Assembly (NCBI GenBank): GCA_028280945.1
Contig: JANQKV010000056.1
Location: 16,969 to 80,968, forward strand
DNA from: Opitutaceae bacterium
GTDB taxonomy: Bacteria > Verrucomicrobiota > Verrucomicrobiia > Opitutales > Opitutaceae
Length of the DNA: 64,000 bases
Direction of reading: 5' to 3'
In this document: positions 9,821-18,104 of the stretch, piece by piece
Position numbering within the stretch: the stretch's first letter is position 1
Layout: every line of letters begins with the position of its first letter
Position numbers and translations under genes: made by a program
The notes under the pieces: model-generated
Seen by the model: the letters and a program-made list of their open reading frames with translations, nothing else
What the model was told of the DNA's origin: nothing
Database searches by the model: none

Positions 9821-11530
9821 TTTGGTAAACAGGATTTCGGCGCGGAGGATGTCGTGCAGGGTCATGATGCCGATCGGCACTTCGTCGAGTCCTCCAATGA
9901 TGACAACCATGTGGGCCGGAGATTCGATGATTTTGCTTTGCACTTCACGAATGGTGGAATCGCGCCGGCAGGTGGCCACCGGCGTAATGTTGGGTTCCTC
10001 GCCCAGCTTGATCACCCGCTCCATGTTCTCGCGGGTGATGACGCCGCGAAGCTTGAGGTCGATGACCACCGGGTAGCGCTCGTGGTTGGATCCATCCAAT
10101 ACTTCCTGCATCGACCCGTGGTCCAGGCTGCGCAGCAGCACCGGGCGAAAGTTTGCCGCCCGCCCCACCTGGGTTTCCTGCCACGACCGCAGGTCCCGCG
10201 GTGGCATGACCTGTTCCACCTCCTGATCGTCCTGGGCCAGGATCTCGTCGTAGAAATTCCGTTTGGTGAACTTCTTGGAGATCGCGATACTGACCAATCC
10301 TGCGACCATCAGGGCCGGCACCATCGAAAACTCGTGGGTCATTTCAAAAACGATGAGCAGACCGGTAACCGGTGCGCGCACCACCGCGCCCAGGCAGGCG
10401 CACATGCCCACCACCGCCAGGGTGAGGTGGCCGGCCGTGCTGAGCGGATAAAACAAGTCAATCAGGCCGGCCAGGGATGCGCCCGCCATGCCACCAAAAA
10501 ACAAGGTGGGAGCGAAGATGCCGCCGGCGGCACCCAGTCCGTAGCAGACTGCGGTGGCGATGAGTTTGGTCACCAAAAGCAGAGCGGCCGCACTCCAGAC
10601 CATCTGCCCGTTGAGCGCCGACGACAGGTCGTTGTAGCCGAGTCCAAACACGCCGGCATGGCCGGTATAGACAAACACCGTGCCGCCAATCAGCCATACG
10701 GCGACCCCTCCCATCGTGGTGCGAATCCAAGGGGACGGGCGATGGGGCCGTTTGTTCCAGGCACGCAGCGCAAGTGCCATTTTTTGAAACCAGATACCCG
10801 CCAACGCCGCGATCCCGGCAACGATGGGCGTGAAGAGGTAAACCTGCCACTCGGGTGAACCGGCGGCGGTCAGGGTAAAGGCGGGTTGCTCGCCGAGCAG
10901 CCCGTGAGCCACGAGCGCGCCGATGACCGCGGCCAGCAGGATCGAACCCAGCATGCGGCTGTTGAGGTCGCCGATGATTTCCTCCAGCACGAACGTCACC
11001 GCCGCGATGGGGGTGTTGAACGCGGCGGCCAAGCCGGCGGCCGCTCCGGCGGCACAGGCGACGCGCCGGCGGTGCTTGGGCAGGCCGAGTGCTCCGCCAA
11101 CCTGAGACGAGACCCCACTGGCCAATTGCACTGACGGTCCCTCCCGGCCGAGACTGGCGCCGCCGCCCACGCTAAGGACACCGGCGATGAATTTCACCCA
11201 GACAACCCGGAACGGGATGTCGCCCATGTCCTTCCAGAACGCCAACTTCACCTGGGGGATGCCTGATCCGGCAGCTTCCGGACAAAACCGCGTCAGCAGC
11301 CAACCGGAGATGGCGGAAGTGATCGTGATGACCAAGAAACTCCCCACCAGAAAGACTTCCACACTCTCTTGCGTGAGTCGCTCGATGCCGGCTTCAAAGA
11401 CCGCGTGGATGGCGAGGTGAAACAGGACTGCAATACCGCCCGCAGCCAAACCGAAGATCACCGTCTGCGCGATGCCCCGTGTCTGTTTGGGCAGACGGGC
11501 GATGGCGCGGGCAGGAAGATCGAGAATCAC
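9815..11530 (-). CDS. ClC-family chloride channel/transporter with two CBS domains
   Basis: 571 residues. The membrane core (about 20-430) has the three ClC filter signatures: 'GSGIPQVKLAF', 'GREGPSVQLASG' with the gating Glu present, and 'GAAGGIFAPTLFFGG'. The C-terminal region (about 450-570) is a CBS pair ('HERYPVVIDLKLRGVITREN' and 'AHMVVIIGGLDEVPIGIMTL'), which usually binds adenine nucleotides and tunes transport. Start is a GTG. The gene is preceded on the same strand by a methyltransferase with a 55-nt gap. Whether it is a channel or an H+/Cl- exchanger cannot be read with confidence. Confidence 0.93.
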   Translation of the reverse strand: MILDLPARAIARLPKQTRGIAQTVIFGLAAGGIAVLFHLAIHAVFEAGIERLTQESVEVFLVGSFLVITITSAISGWLLTRFCPEAAGSGIPQVKLAFWKDMGDIPFRVVWVKFIAGVLSVGGGASLGREGPSVQLASGVSSQVGGALGLPKHRRRVACAAGAAAGLAAAFNTPIAAVTFVLEEIIGDLNSRMLGSILLAAVIGALVAHGLLGEQPAFTLTAAGSPEWQVYLFTPIVAGIAALAGIWFQKMALALRAWNKRPHRPSPWIRTTMGGVAVWLIGGTVFVYTGHAGVFGLGYNDLSSALNGQMVWSAAALLLVTKLIATAVCYGLGAAGGIFAPTLFFGGMAGASLAGLIDLFYPLSTAGHLTLAVVGMCACLGAVVRAPVTGLLIVFEMTHEFSMVPALMVAGLVSIAISKKFTKRNFYDEILAQDDQEVEQVMPPRDLRSWQETQVGRAANFRPVLLRSLDHGSMQEVLDGSNHERYPVVIDLKLRGVITRENMERVIKLGEEPNITPVATCRRDSTIREVQSKIIESPAHMVVIIGGLDEVPIGIMTLHDILRAEILFTKE

Positions 11531-11585
11531 AGCCTTAACTCATGCGGGCACGGGTGCCGGGGACACAATGGCTTATTCCGACAAA

Positions 11586-12209
11586 TCATGAACGCTGCCA
11601 GTGATCGGCATGAATCAGGTGCTGACTGAACTCTCGACGCTCCCGCAGCCGGAAACCCGCTTCCCGCAACCAGGGACTTGGATCCACCCGGGCGCGGGCA
11701 TCCACCTCCGTCGTGCGGCGAAACACGCCGTACATGAGCGCATGGACAATCTTGGCCCGGGATCGTTGCCACCCTTGGGCGGGAATCGCGAAGTCCGTGA
11801 TCAACCAATCGGCTTGGTCGGTCAACCCAATGGCCAAGCGCGGCAGGATCTTTGCCAGCGTGTCCGCCTCGAAACAATCCAACACGCAGTGGCTTACCAA
11901 GGCATCCCATCGGGCAGCGGGAGGCTGCCACGATTTGAGGTCGGCCTGCACCCACTTGGTCGGACCGGGCGGGACACGCCGTTTTGCTTCCCGCAGCATG
12001 GCCTTGCTGGAATCGACCACGGTGACCGGCACGTTTGGTCGCCGTCTTCGCAATGCACTGAGAAACTGCCCGGGACCTTCACCCACGAGAAGGACGTTCT
12101 TCGCTTGATCAATCGCCCTCAGGTGGGCCACTCGCGCCCGCTGCAGTACGTCGCCCGCCAAGACGTGCTCCATCCAACGATAATGGGGGGCGAGGTGATC
12201 GAATGACAT
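11586..12209 (-). CDS. Class I SAM-dependent methyltransferase
   Basis: 207 residues, cytoplasmic. The SAM-binding motif I is 'NVLLVGEGPGQF' (near residue 38), followed by 'VTVVDSSKAMLREAKRR' (motif II, acidic ribose-binding residue) and 'WDALVSHCVLDCFE' (motif IV region). The N-terminus 'MSFDHLAPHYRWMEHVLAG' resembles small-molecule methyltransferases of the UbiE/Methyltransf_11 type. Substrate is unknown. It lies between the small membrane protein and ClC genes on the same strand and may be co-transcribed with them. Confidence 0.8.
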   Translation of the reverse strand: MSFDHLAPHYRWMEHVLAGDVLQRARVAHLRAIDQAKNVLLVGEGPGQFLSALRRRRPNVPVTVVDSSKAMLREAKRRVPPGPTKWVQADLKSWQPPAARWDALVSHCVLDCFEADTLAKILPRLAIGLTDQADWLITDFAIPAQGWQRSRAKIVHALMYGVFRRTTEVDARARVDPSPWLREAGFRLRERREFSQHLIHADHWQRS

Positions 12210-12272
12210 GAAAGGGAGGAAAATCCTGGCTGAGGTATGACAAAGGACACGGCACGTGCCTGAGGAGGTGAC

Positions 12273-12650
12273 CTAATGCCCGACAGTTTTCACCGAATGA
12301 TGCCACCAGAATCCGGCAAGCACGGCTCCGGCGCCGTAGGCAACAAGGTCCCGCCAATCGCCGGTGGCGTGATCGAAGAGGTAAGGACCTGTGATCTCGG
12401 CGATAAATCCCCAGACCATGAGATGGAGCGCAATTTCCCTGGCGTCGGGAACTCGATCGTGGTCGCGCCAACCGAGACGACGCTGCACCCAAAGCACGAG
12501 TGGCAGTGCGGCGGGTATGAGCAGGACATCGTTGAAATGGTTGTGCAAAAAACCCACCTCAAGACGCGGCTTCAGTCCCCATCGATTCAGCACGTAGAGC
12601 CCGATCGCGAGCAAACACAGGGGGTCACGTCCATAGGCAAACCGCCTCAC
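12273..12650 (-). CDS. Small integral membrane protein of unknown function
   Basis: 125 residues with three or four hydrophobic segments (about 10-20, 38-54, 77-92, 98-113). Conserved-looking polar positions sit beside membranes: 'FLHNHFNDVLLIPAALP', 'GFIAEITGPYLFDHATGDWRD' and 'GFWWHHS'. I do not recognise a named family. The GTG start at 12650 overlaps the TGA of a 22-codon upstream ORF, suggesting translational coupling. It lies downstream of the ADOP permease series and upstream of the methyltransferase. Confidence 0.75.
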   Translation of the reverse strand: MRRFAYGRDPLCLLAIGLYVLNRWGLKPRLEVGFLHNHFNDVLLIPAALPLVLWVQRRLGWRDHDRVPDAREIALHLMVWGFIAEITGPYLFDHATGDWRDLVAYGAGAVLAGFWWHHSVKTVGH

Positions 12651-12715
12651 AACAGCGCGAGGATGATCAATCCGGAAAGGGCCGCGAGTCCGAGTTTACC
12701 GAGGAAAATGAGCAT
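12647..12715 (-). CDS. Possible 22-residue membrane peptide
   Basis: An ATG at 12715 opens a short frame reading MLIFLGKLGLAALSGLIILA plus two Leu, then TGA. It is one hydrophobic helix with a single Lys. Its stop overlaps the GTG of the next gene (GTGA), and it starts about 50 nt after the last ADOP gene. It may be a real small membrane protein or a leader that couples translation of the downstream gene. It is too short for the ORF track and has no homology support. Confidence 0.35.
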   Translation of the reverse strand: MLIFLGKLGLAALSGLIILALL

Positions 12716-12764
12716 GGCCGCGACGGTTGCGGAATCCCGGCGCGGCGCAAGCGCAGGTTTGGGG

Positions 12765-15389
12765 CTACTCGGCGCGGAGGGAGTCGATCGGATTTGCCGC
12801 CGCGGCCTTCCGGGCCGGCAGCCAACACGCGCTCGCGGTGACGATCGAGAGAGTCAGGACCGTGACACCGATGACCAGGGGATCGAACTTGTTGGTCTCC
12901 GGCAAAAGAGCACCCAGCCCAACGAGGCCGATGCTCGAAAGACCCACCCCCAGAACGAGCCCTCCGGCCAGCAGCCGGGCACCTCCGCCCAAAACCAGTT
13001 TTATCATGTCCGAGGCCGCTGCCCCCAAGGCCATGCGGATGGAAAGTTCCCGGCGGCGGTTGGCCACGGAATAGGACATGACCCCATAAAAACCGACGCA
13101 GGCGAGAGTGAGCGCCGTGAAGGCAAATGCGGCGATCAGGCGCAGAATCAATTTCTGGGGGCCGAGCGAGCTTTCCAGCCGCGAGGACAGGGTGTTCATC
13201 CTGTCGAGCGGCAGGTTGGGGTCGAATTGATGCACGGTGGCGGATACGATCTTGGCCAAGGCCATCGGGTCACTCTCCGTGCGAATGAGAAACTTGGAAT
13301 ACCAGGGGAATTCCTGGTGCGGCACAAAGAAGGTGGGGGCGGGAGGCTGGTGCAGTCCGTCTATGCGCATGTCGGCGACCACGCCAACAACTTTCCAGGG
13401 ATGGCCGTCGGCATGGATGAGTCGCCCGATGGGATCTTCGTTTTCTTTAAACAGAGTGCGGGCCAGGGCTTGGTTTATCACCATGACCTTGGCTGCTTCG
13501 GGGCGGTTGTCGTTGGTGTCAATGAACCGCCCCCGGATCAAGTGGGCTCCCAGGACGTCAAAATAGTTTTCGGAAACGTATTTGATACGCCCGTCCCGAT
13601 CCGTGCGGGTTTCGGGCTCCTCTTCGAGGCTATAGAAGTAGCTTTGGCCATCCGGGCCAAACGGCAGGTCGTCGGTCGTCGCCACCGCGGTTACGCCGGG
13701 CAGGGCGGACAGGGTGTTGCGCACATCCGCCAGGAATTCCATGCGAGCATTCGCTTCGTCATACCGGCCGCTGTAGGGCATGGTGAGATCAAAGAGCAGC
13801 ACGTTGTCGGGGTTGAACCCCGGCGGGGCGGTCACGGTGCGGACCATGTCGCGGACCAGGAAACCGGTCGCGATGAGAAGCACGGTTGTGAGCGCAACTT
13901 CGACGACGATGAGCAATGATTGGCTACGGTTGCGGCTCCCGTCGGTGGTCCCGCCAGTGTTGTTTTTCAGGGCCGTGTTGGGATCGGCGAACTGCGCTTT
14001 CCACGCCGGCACGACCCCAAAAAGCAATCCGGTCGCGCCACTTGCCAGCAGGGAAAAACCCAGCACGCGCAGGTCCAGTTGAGGGTTCATGGTGGCGGGC
14101 AGCATGCCGCTGCTGAGTTGCTCCAGCAGCTTTAGCGATACTTCCGCGACGACGATTCCCGCAACTCCGCCCAGCAAGGCCAGGAGGAGGCTTTCGGTGA
14201 TGACCTGGCGCATGATACGTCCGCTGCTGGCACCAAGGGCGGAGCGCAGCGCGATCTCGCGTTGGCGTACGCTGGTGCGAGCCAGGAGGAGGTTGGCCAC
14301 ATTGGCGCACGCGATCAGCAACACCAGCGACACCGCACCAAGCAGGATGAGGAGAAACGGGCGGGACTCTTCCGCAAGCAGCGACTGAAAGGGTGTGCCG
14401 CCCACGCTCCAGTCCTGTTTGAAGTCGGGATAAGTGTCCCGCAGCTCGGTCTTGACGGCATTAAGCTGTGCGAGGCCGGAGGTGGGGGACGCCGATGCCT
14501 TGAGGCGGCCGATGGCGTTGCTGCGATGCACTTGGTGGGATGCCTTGTAGGTGCCTACTTCAAGCACGTGGGGCAGGAAAATCTGCACGCCGCGTTCATG
14601 CCAAATTTGCTGGGGGTAGACGCCAATGATCTCGTGGGGGGTGCCGTCGATGATTAGCGATTGGCCCAGGGCCGAGTCTTTGCCGCCGAAGCGTGTTCGC
14701 CAAAAGGTTTCGGAGAGAATGGCCACAGTGTTTCGTCCGCCGACCACTTCGTCCCCCTCCCGGAAGTCGCGCCCTCGCAGCAGGGGCAGGCCAAAAACTT
14801 CGGCAAAACCGTGCGAAACGGAAAGGGCCCACAGTTTCTCCGGATCTCCCAGTCCCGTGAGGTCGTAGAGATCATTGGTGTAGATGGTCAGCGCCTCGAA
14901 TTCGGTCTGGTGCATCCGCCAGTCGCGGAAGGCGGCGCCCGAAACGGAATTGCGGTTCCCATTGGAATTCAGTTCGTGGATACTGATCAGGCGATCGGGT
15001 TCCGGGTAGGGCAGTGGTCGCAACAGGACGGCGTCGACCGCACTGAAGATGGCGGTGTTGGCTCCGATCCCGATGGCCAGGGTCGCGACAGCGACGACGG
15101 TGAATCCCGGTGATTTGACCATCATGCGTAAGGCGAAGCGCACGTCCTGGCCCATCCCGTCCCACCAAGCCCCCAGGCGGTTGTCCCGTACTTCTTCCGT
15201 GCGAGCGTCGACGGAGCCGAAGGTGGCGGCGGCAAGGCGCCGGGCGGTGGCGGGGGTTTCGCCGTTGGCGATGCGGCGCTCGGTTTCGGCTTCGATGTGG
15301 TGGCGCATTTCCTCCGCCATTTCCGTTTCGAAGCGGTTGCGGAACAAGCGGCGGCGAATTCTAACGATGAGGCGGTGCATGAAAATCAT
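12765..15389 (-). CDS. ADOP-family FtsX/MacB-like permease 1
   Basis: 874 residues. Like the other long copies it has a cytoplasmic prefix domain of about 80 residues ('EMAEEMRHHIEAETERRIAN', 'DARTEEVRD'), a first membrane helix ('VVAVATLAIGIGANTAIFS'), a MacB-type periplasmic domain, three FtsX helices ('ISLVLLIACANVANLLLA'-like), then a second periplasmic domain and FtsX block, ending SLRAE. The ATG at 15389 overlaps the upstream ADOP stop; Met4 at 15380 is an alternative start. ADOP proteins are MacB-like but are found without an ATPase gene; substrate unknown. It is the last of six. Confidence 0.88.
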   Translation of the reverse strand: MIFMHRLIVRIRRRLFRNRFETEMAEEMRHHIEAETERRIANGETPATARRLAAATFGSVDARTEEVRDNRLGAWWDGMGQDVRFALRMMVKSPGFTVVAVATLAIGIGANTAIFSAVDAVLLRPLPYPEPDRLISIHELNSNGNRNSVSGAAFRDWRMHQTEFEALTIYTNDLYDLTGLGDPEKLWALSVSHGFAEVFGLPLLRGRDFREGDEVVGGRNTVAILSETFWRTRFGGKDSALGQSLIIDGTPHEIIGVYPQQIWHERGVQIFLPHVLEVGTYKASHQVHRSNAIGRLKASASPTSGLAQLNAVKTELRDTYPDFKQDWSVGGTPFQSLLAEESRPFLLILLGAVSLVLLIACANVANLLLARTSVRQREIALRSALGASSGRIMRQVITESLLLALLGGVAGIVVAEVSLKLLEQLSSGMLPATMNPQLDLRVLGFSLLASGATGLLFGVVPAWKAQFADPNTALKNNTGGTTDGSRNRSQSLLIVVEVALTTVLLIATGFLVRDMVRTVTAPPGFNPDNVLLFDLTMPYSGRYDEANARMEFLADVRNTLSALPGVTAVATTDDLPFGPDGQSYFYSLEEEPETRTDRDGRIKYVSENYFDVLGAHLIRGRFIDTNDNRPEAAKVMVINQALARTLFKENEDPIGRLIHADGHPWKVVGVVADMRIDGLHQPPAPTFFVPHQEFPWYSKFLIRTESDPMALAKIVSATVHQFDPNLPLDRMNTLSSRLESSLGPQKLILRLIAAFAFTALTLACVGFYGVMSYSVANRRRELSIRMALGAAASDMIKLVLGGGARLLAGGLVLGVGLSSIGLVGLGALLPETNKFDPLVIGVTVLTLSIVTASACWLPARKAAAANPIDSLRAE

Positions 15390-18091
15390 TCGCTGCGCAG
15401 GGCTTCGATGGGATCAGCTCGACCGGCGCGGCGGGCAGGGAGCCAGGCCGCGCTCAAACCTACCAGGACCAGCAGCAGGCCGACTCCCACCCAGGTTCCG
15501 GGGGAAAAGGGCGAGACTTCATAAAGCTGACTGCGGATTAGATGGCTGAGTCCAAAAACGACGGGGAGTCCCGCTCCCAGTCCGATCAGCACCAATCGCA
15601 AGGCATCACCCAGAATGGGCCGCACCACATCCCGGGCTTGAGCCCCCACGGCGACTCGAATGGCGAACTCCCGTGATCTGCGAGTGACCTCGAATGCGAT
15701 CAGACCATACAGCCCGATGCAGCAGAGCAGGAGGGCAACGGCTGCGAGAGCGGTCCCGAGGGTGGCGAGCAGCTTCTCACGTCCGATGTTGTGGTTCACG
15801 TTCGCCTGCATCGTGCTTACGTTCATCACTGGCACGGCGGGATCCACTGTCGCCACGGCTTTGATAATGGTTGAATTCAACCCGTCCGGCGGCAAAGGCG
15901 ACCTCACCACAAAAACGGCCGAATCCATCGAACTGTCGATAAAGCGTCCATAGAAACGCTGGCGCATGGGGAAGTAGCTGGTGGGCTGGAAGTCCTCCTT
16001 GATGTTTTGGTAGCGTGCATCGGCGACGACTCCGACAATGCGCCACTCGGCATCCCAAACCCGGATCACGTGGCCGAGAGGGTCTTCTTCCGGCAGGTAG
16101 CGATCCACGAAGCTTTGGTTTACGATGATCACCTTCGATGACTCGCCGTCATCGGCGGGATTGAAGTGGCGACCTTTGAGAAGAGGGATCTGCAGGGTTT
16201 CAAAAAACGACTCGTTCACCGTTTGACGAAACATGTAGCGGCGATCGGGACCGGTGAGGGTTTTGGTGGTGAAGTTTACCCCACCCGCCGATCGGGTGTC
16301 GGCCAATAGAGGAATCTGCATCAAGGCCGCATGGCTTATTCCGGGCACCGCCTCGAGGGAGGCCAGCACGCGGTCGTAGTAGTCCACCCGGGCTGCCCCC
16401 TGGTATCCCGAAGAGGCGGGGTTCAGCTGGAAAGTCACGAGGTCGGATGTCTTAAAACCGGTGTCGATTTGGCGAAGACTGTTCAGGCTGCGCAGCCCCA
16501 AAGTGGCTCCGGTCAGCAGGGCCAGTGACAGGCAGATTTGAGCGACGACCAAGACACGGCCGGTGCGCTGATGCGGACCCCCGGCGGATCCCCGGGATTT
16601 CAGACCCGCCAACGGATCAGCCCGGCCGGCTCGCAATGCCGGCAGCAGGCCCGCGAGAAGAATGGTGAGCAAACACGCGAGCACGCTGAAACCGAGAACC
16701 CTCTGATCCAACGCCGGATCGTAGTTTAGTCCGGCGGTGGAGCCGGCGAGAAGTCGGGAAATGGCGTGCCGTCCCCACGTTGCGATAAGGATGCCGCCGA
16801 TACCGCCCAGAAATGCGAGCACTGCGCTTTCCGTAAGGGACTGGCGGATAAGACGCCGGCGCCCGGCGCCAAGGGCAACACGCAGAGCAAATTCATGTTG
16901 GCGGGAAGCGCCTCGAGCGAGTGACAGTCCGGCGAGGTTGGCGCAGGCGACGAGCATGACCAATCCCGTCACAATCAACATGGTGACAAGAGGCTGACCG
17001 TAGGATCGGCGGTCGAATCCCAAACCTCCAGCCCCGGGCTTGAGCAGAATCTGCGGGTTGGTCATGCGTTCCCGCGCATGTTCACCAAACGCGGTGGACA
17101 GGGCGGCGGTGATCGGGGCATCGCTCTGCGAGCCCGGGATCCGAGCCATCAAGCGAATGAACCAGTGCCAGTCATTGGAGAATTCCGTGTAAAGGAAGGG
17201 CGAGCGGTCCGCCATGGGAATGTATATCCCCGGTGGATTGCTCGGGCGAATGCCGTGAAACCCAGCGGGCAGCACGCCAACTATGGTATAATCCAAGCCG
17301 CGTATGCGGAGGGACCTGCCCAGCACGCCCGGATCATGGGTGAAGTGCGAACGCCACAACTCGTGACTGATCACCGCCACATTGTCTCCGCTGGTGTCGT
17401 CGCCGGTTTGGAGCAGTCGGCCGATAAACGGGCGGACTTGGAGTCCGGAAAAAAAGTTGTCGCTCACCATTTGACCGGTCACCGCGAAAGATCGCTGGCC
17501 GGAGCGAGCCGTGATTTGATTCAGGGGGAAGTAACCGAAGAGTTCTCCTCGATCACCCAGCTGTTCGCGCAGACCCAGGAAGGTGGGATGGTTGAAGGAC
17601 GGACGAACGCGGTAGTTTCCGATGGTTTCGCCAAACTCATGATTGAGGGAAGGTACCCGGACGTCTTCGCCGCTCCAATGCACAATGCGAAGCTCACCGG
17701 GATGGGGAACGGGCAGCGTTTTCAGGAGAATCGCGTTGACCAACGAAAACACCGCTGTGCTCGCGCCGATGCCGATGGCGATGGTGGCGATTGCCACCAA
17801 GGTGAATCCAGGTGATTTTCGAAGTCCGCGGAGCGCATATCGGATGTTGTGCCACACCTCTTCGAGTGACCGCCCGAGTCGACCATCCCGCACCTCTTCG
17901 GTGCGGGCGTCGATGGAGCCAAATTCGGCCGCCGCGCGCCGGCGCGCCGTCTTGGGATCCTCGCCTCCCATCACGCGTCGCTCGGTTTCCGTCTCAATGT
18001 GGAGGCGCAGTTCCTCCGCCATTTCTGATTCGAACTTCCGCCGAAACATCGTGCGGTGGAGGCGGGTCAACAAGCCGGAAAGTCTGTTCAT
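15386..18091 (-). CDS. ADOP-family FtsX/MacB-like permease 2
   Basis: 901 residues with the prefix domain ('EMAEELRLHIETETERRVMG', 'IDARTEEVRDGRL'), the N-terminal helix 'LVAIATIAIGIGASTAVFS', periplasmic domain, 'GLVMLVACANLAGLSLARGA' at the first FtsX block, a second periplasmic domain and a terminal FtsX block ending 'ADPIEALRSE'. Its stop overlaps the start of permease 1 (ATGA) and it begins 13 nt after permease 3, so the genes are almost certainly one transcript. The periplasmic domain is of a different subtype from permeases 3 and 4. Confidence 0.88.
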   Translation of the reverse strand: MNRLSGLLTRLHRTMFRRKFESEMAEELRLHIETETERRVMGGEDPKTARRRAAAEFGSIDARTEEVRDGRLGRSLEEVWHNIRYALRGLRKSPGFTLVAIATIAIGIGASTAVFSLVNAILLKTLPVPHPGELRIVHWSGEDVRVPSLNHEFGETIGNYRVRPSFNHPTFLGLREQLGDRGELFGYFPLNQITARSGQRSFAVTGQMVSDNFFSGLQVRPFIGRLLQTGDDTSGDNVAVISHELWRSHFTHDPGVLGRSLRIRGLDYTIVGVLPAGFHGIRPSNPPGIYIPMADRSPFLYTEFSNDWHWFIRLMARIPGSQSDAPITAALSTAFGEHARERMTNPQILLKPGAGGLGFDRRSYGQPLVTMLIVTGLVMLVACANLAGLSLARGASRQHEFALRVALGAGRRRLIRQSLTESAVLAFLGGIGGILIATWGRHAISRLLAGSTAGLNYDPALDQRVLGFSVLACLLTILLAGLLPALRAGRADPLAGLKSRGSAGGPHQRTGRVLVVAQICLSLALLTGATLGLRSLNSLRQIDTGFKTSDLVTFQLNPASSGYQGAARVDYYDRVLASLEAVPGISHAALMQIPLLADTRSAGGVNFTTKTLTGPDRRYMFRQTVNESFFETLQIPLLKGRHFNPADDGESSKVIIVNQSFVDRYLPEEDPLGHVIRVWDAEWRIVGVVADARYQNIKEDFQPTSYFPMRQRFYGRFIDSSMDSAVFVVRSPLPPDGLNSTIIKAVATVDPAVPVMNVSTMQANVNHNIGREKLLATLGTALAAVALLLCCIGLYGLIAFEVTRRSREFAIRVAVGAQARDVVRPILGDALRLVLIGLGAGLPVVFGLSHLIRSQLYEVSPFSPGTWVGVGLLLVLVGLSAAWLPARRAGRADPIEALRSE

Positions 18092-18104
18092 GATGATGGT
18101 TGTT

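Noticed and set aside
12276-13919. 547-residue plus-strand ORF opposite permease 1 and the small membrane protein
   Set aside because: Its composition is that of an antisense shadow (His/Gly/Arg/Gln-rich, no domains), and the minus strand holds well-supported genes across the whole stretch.
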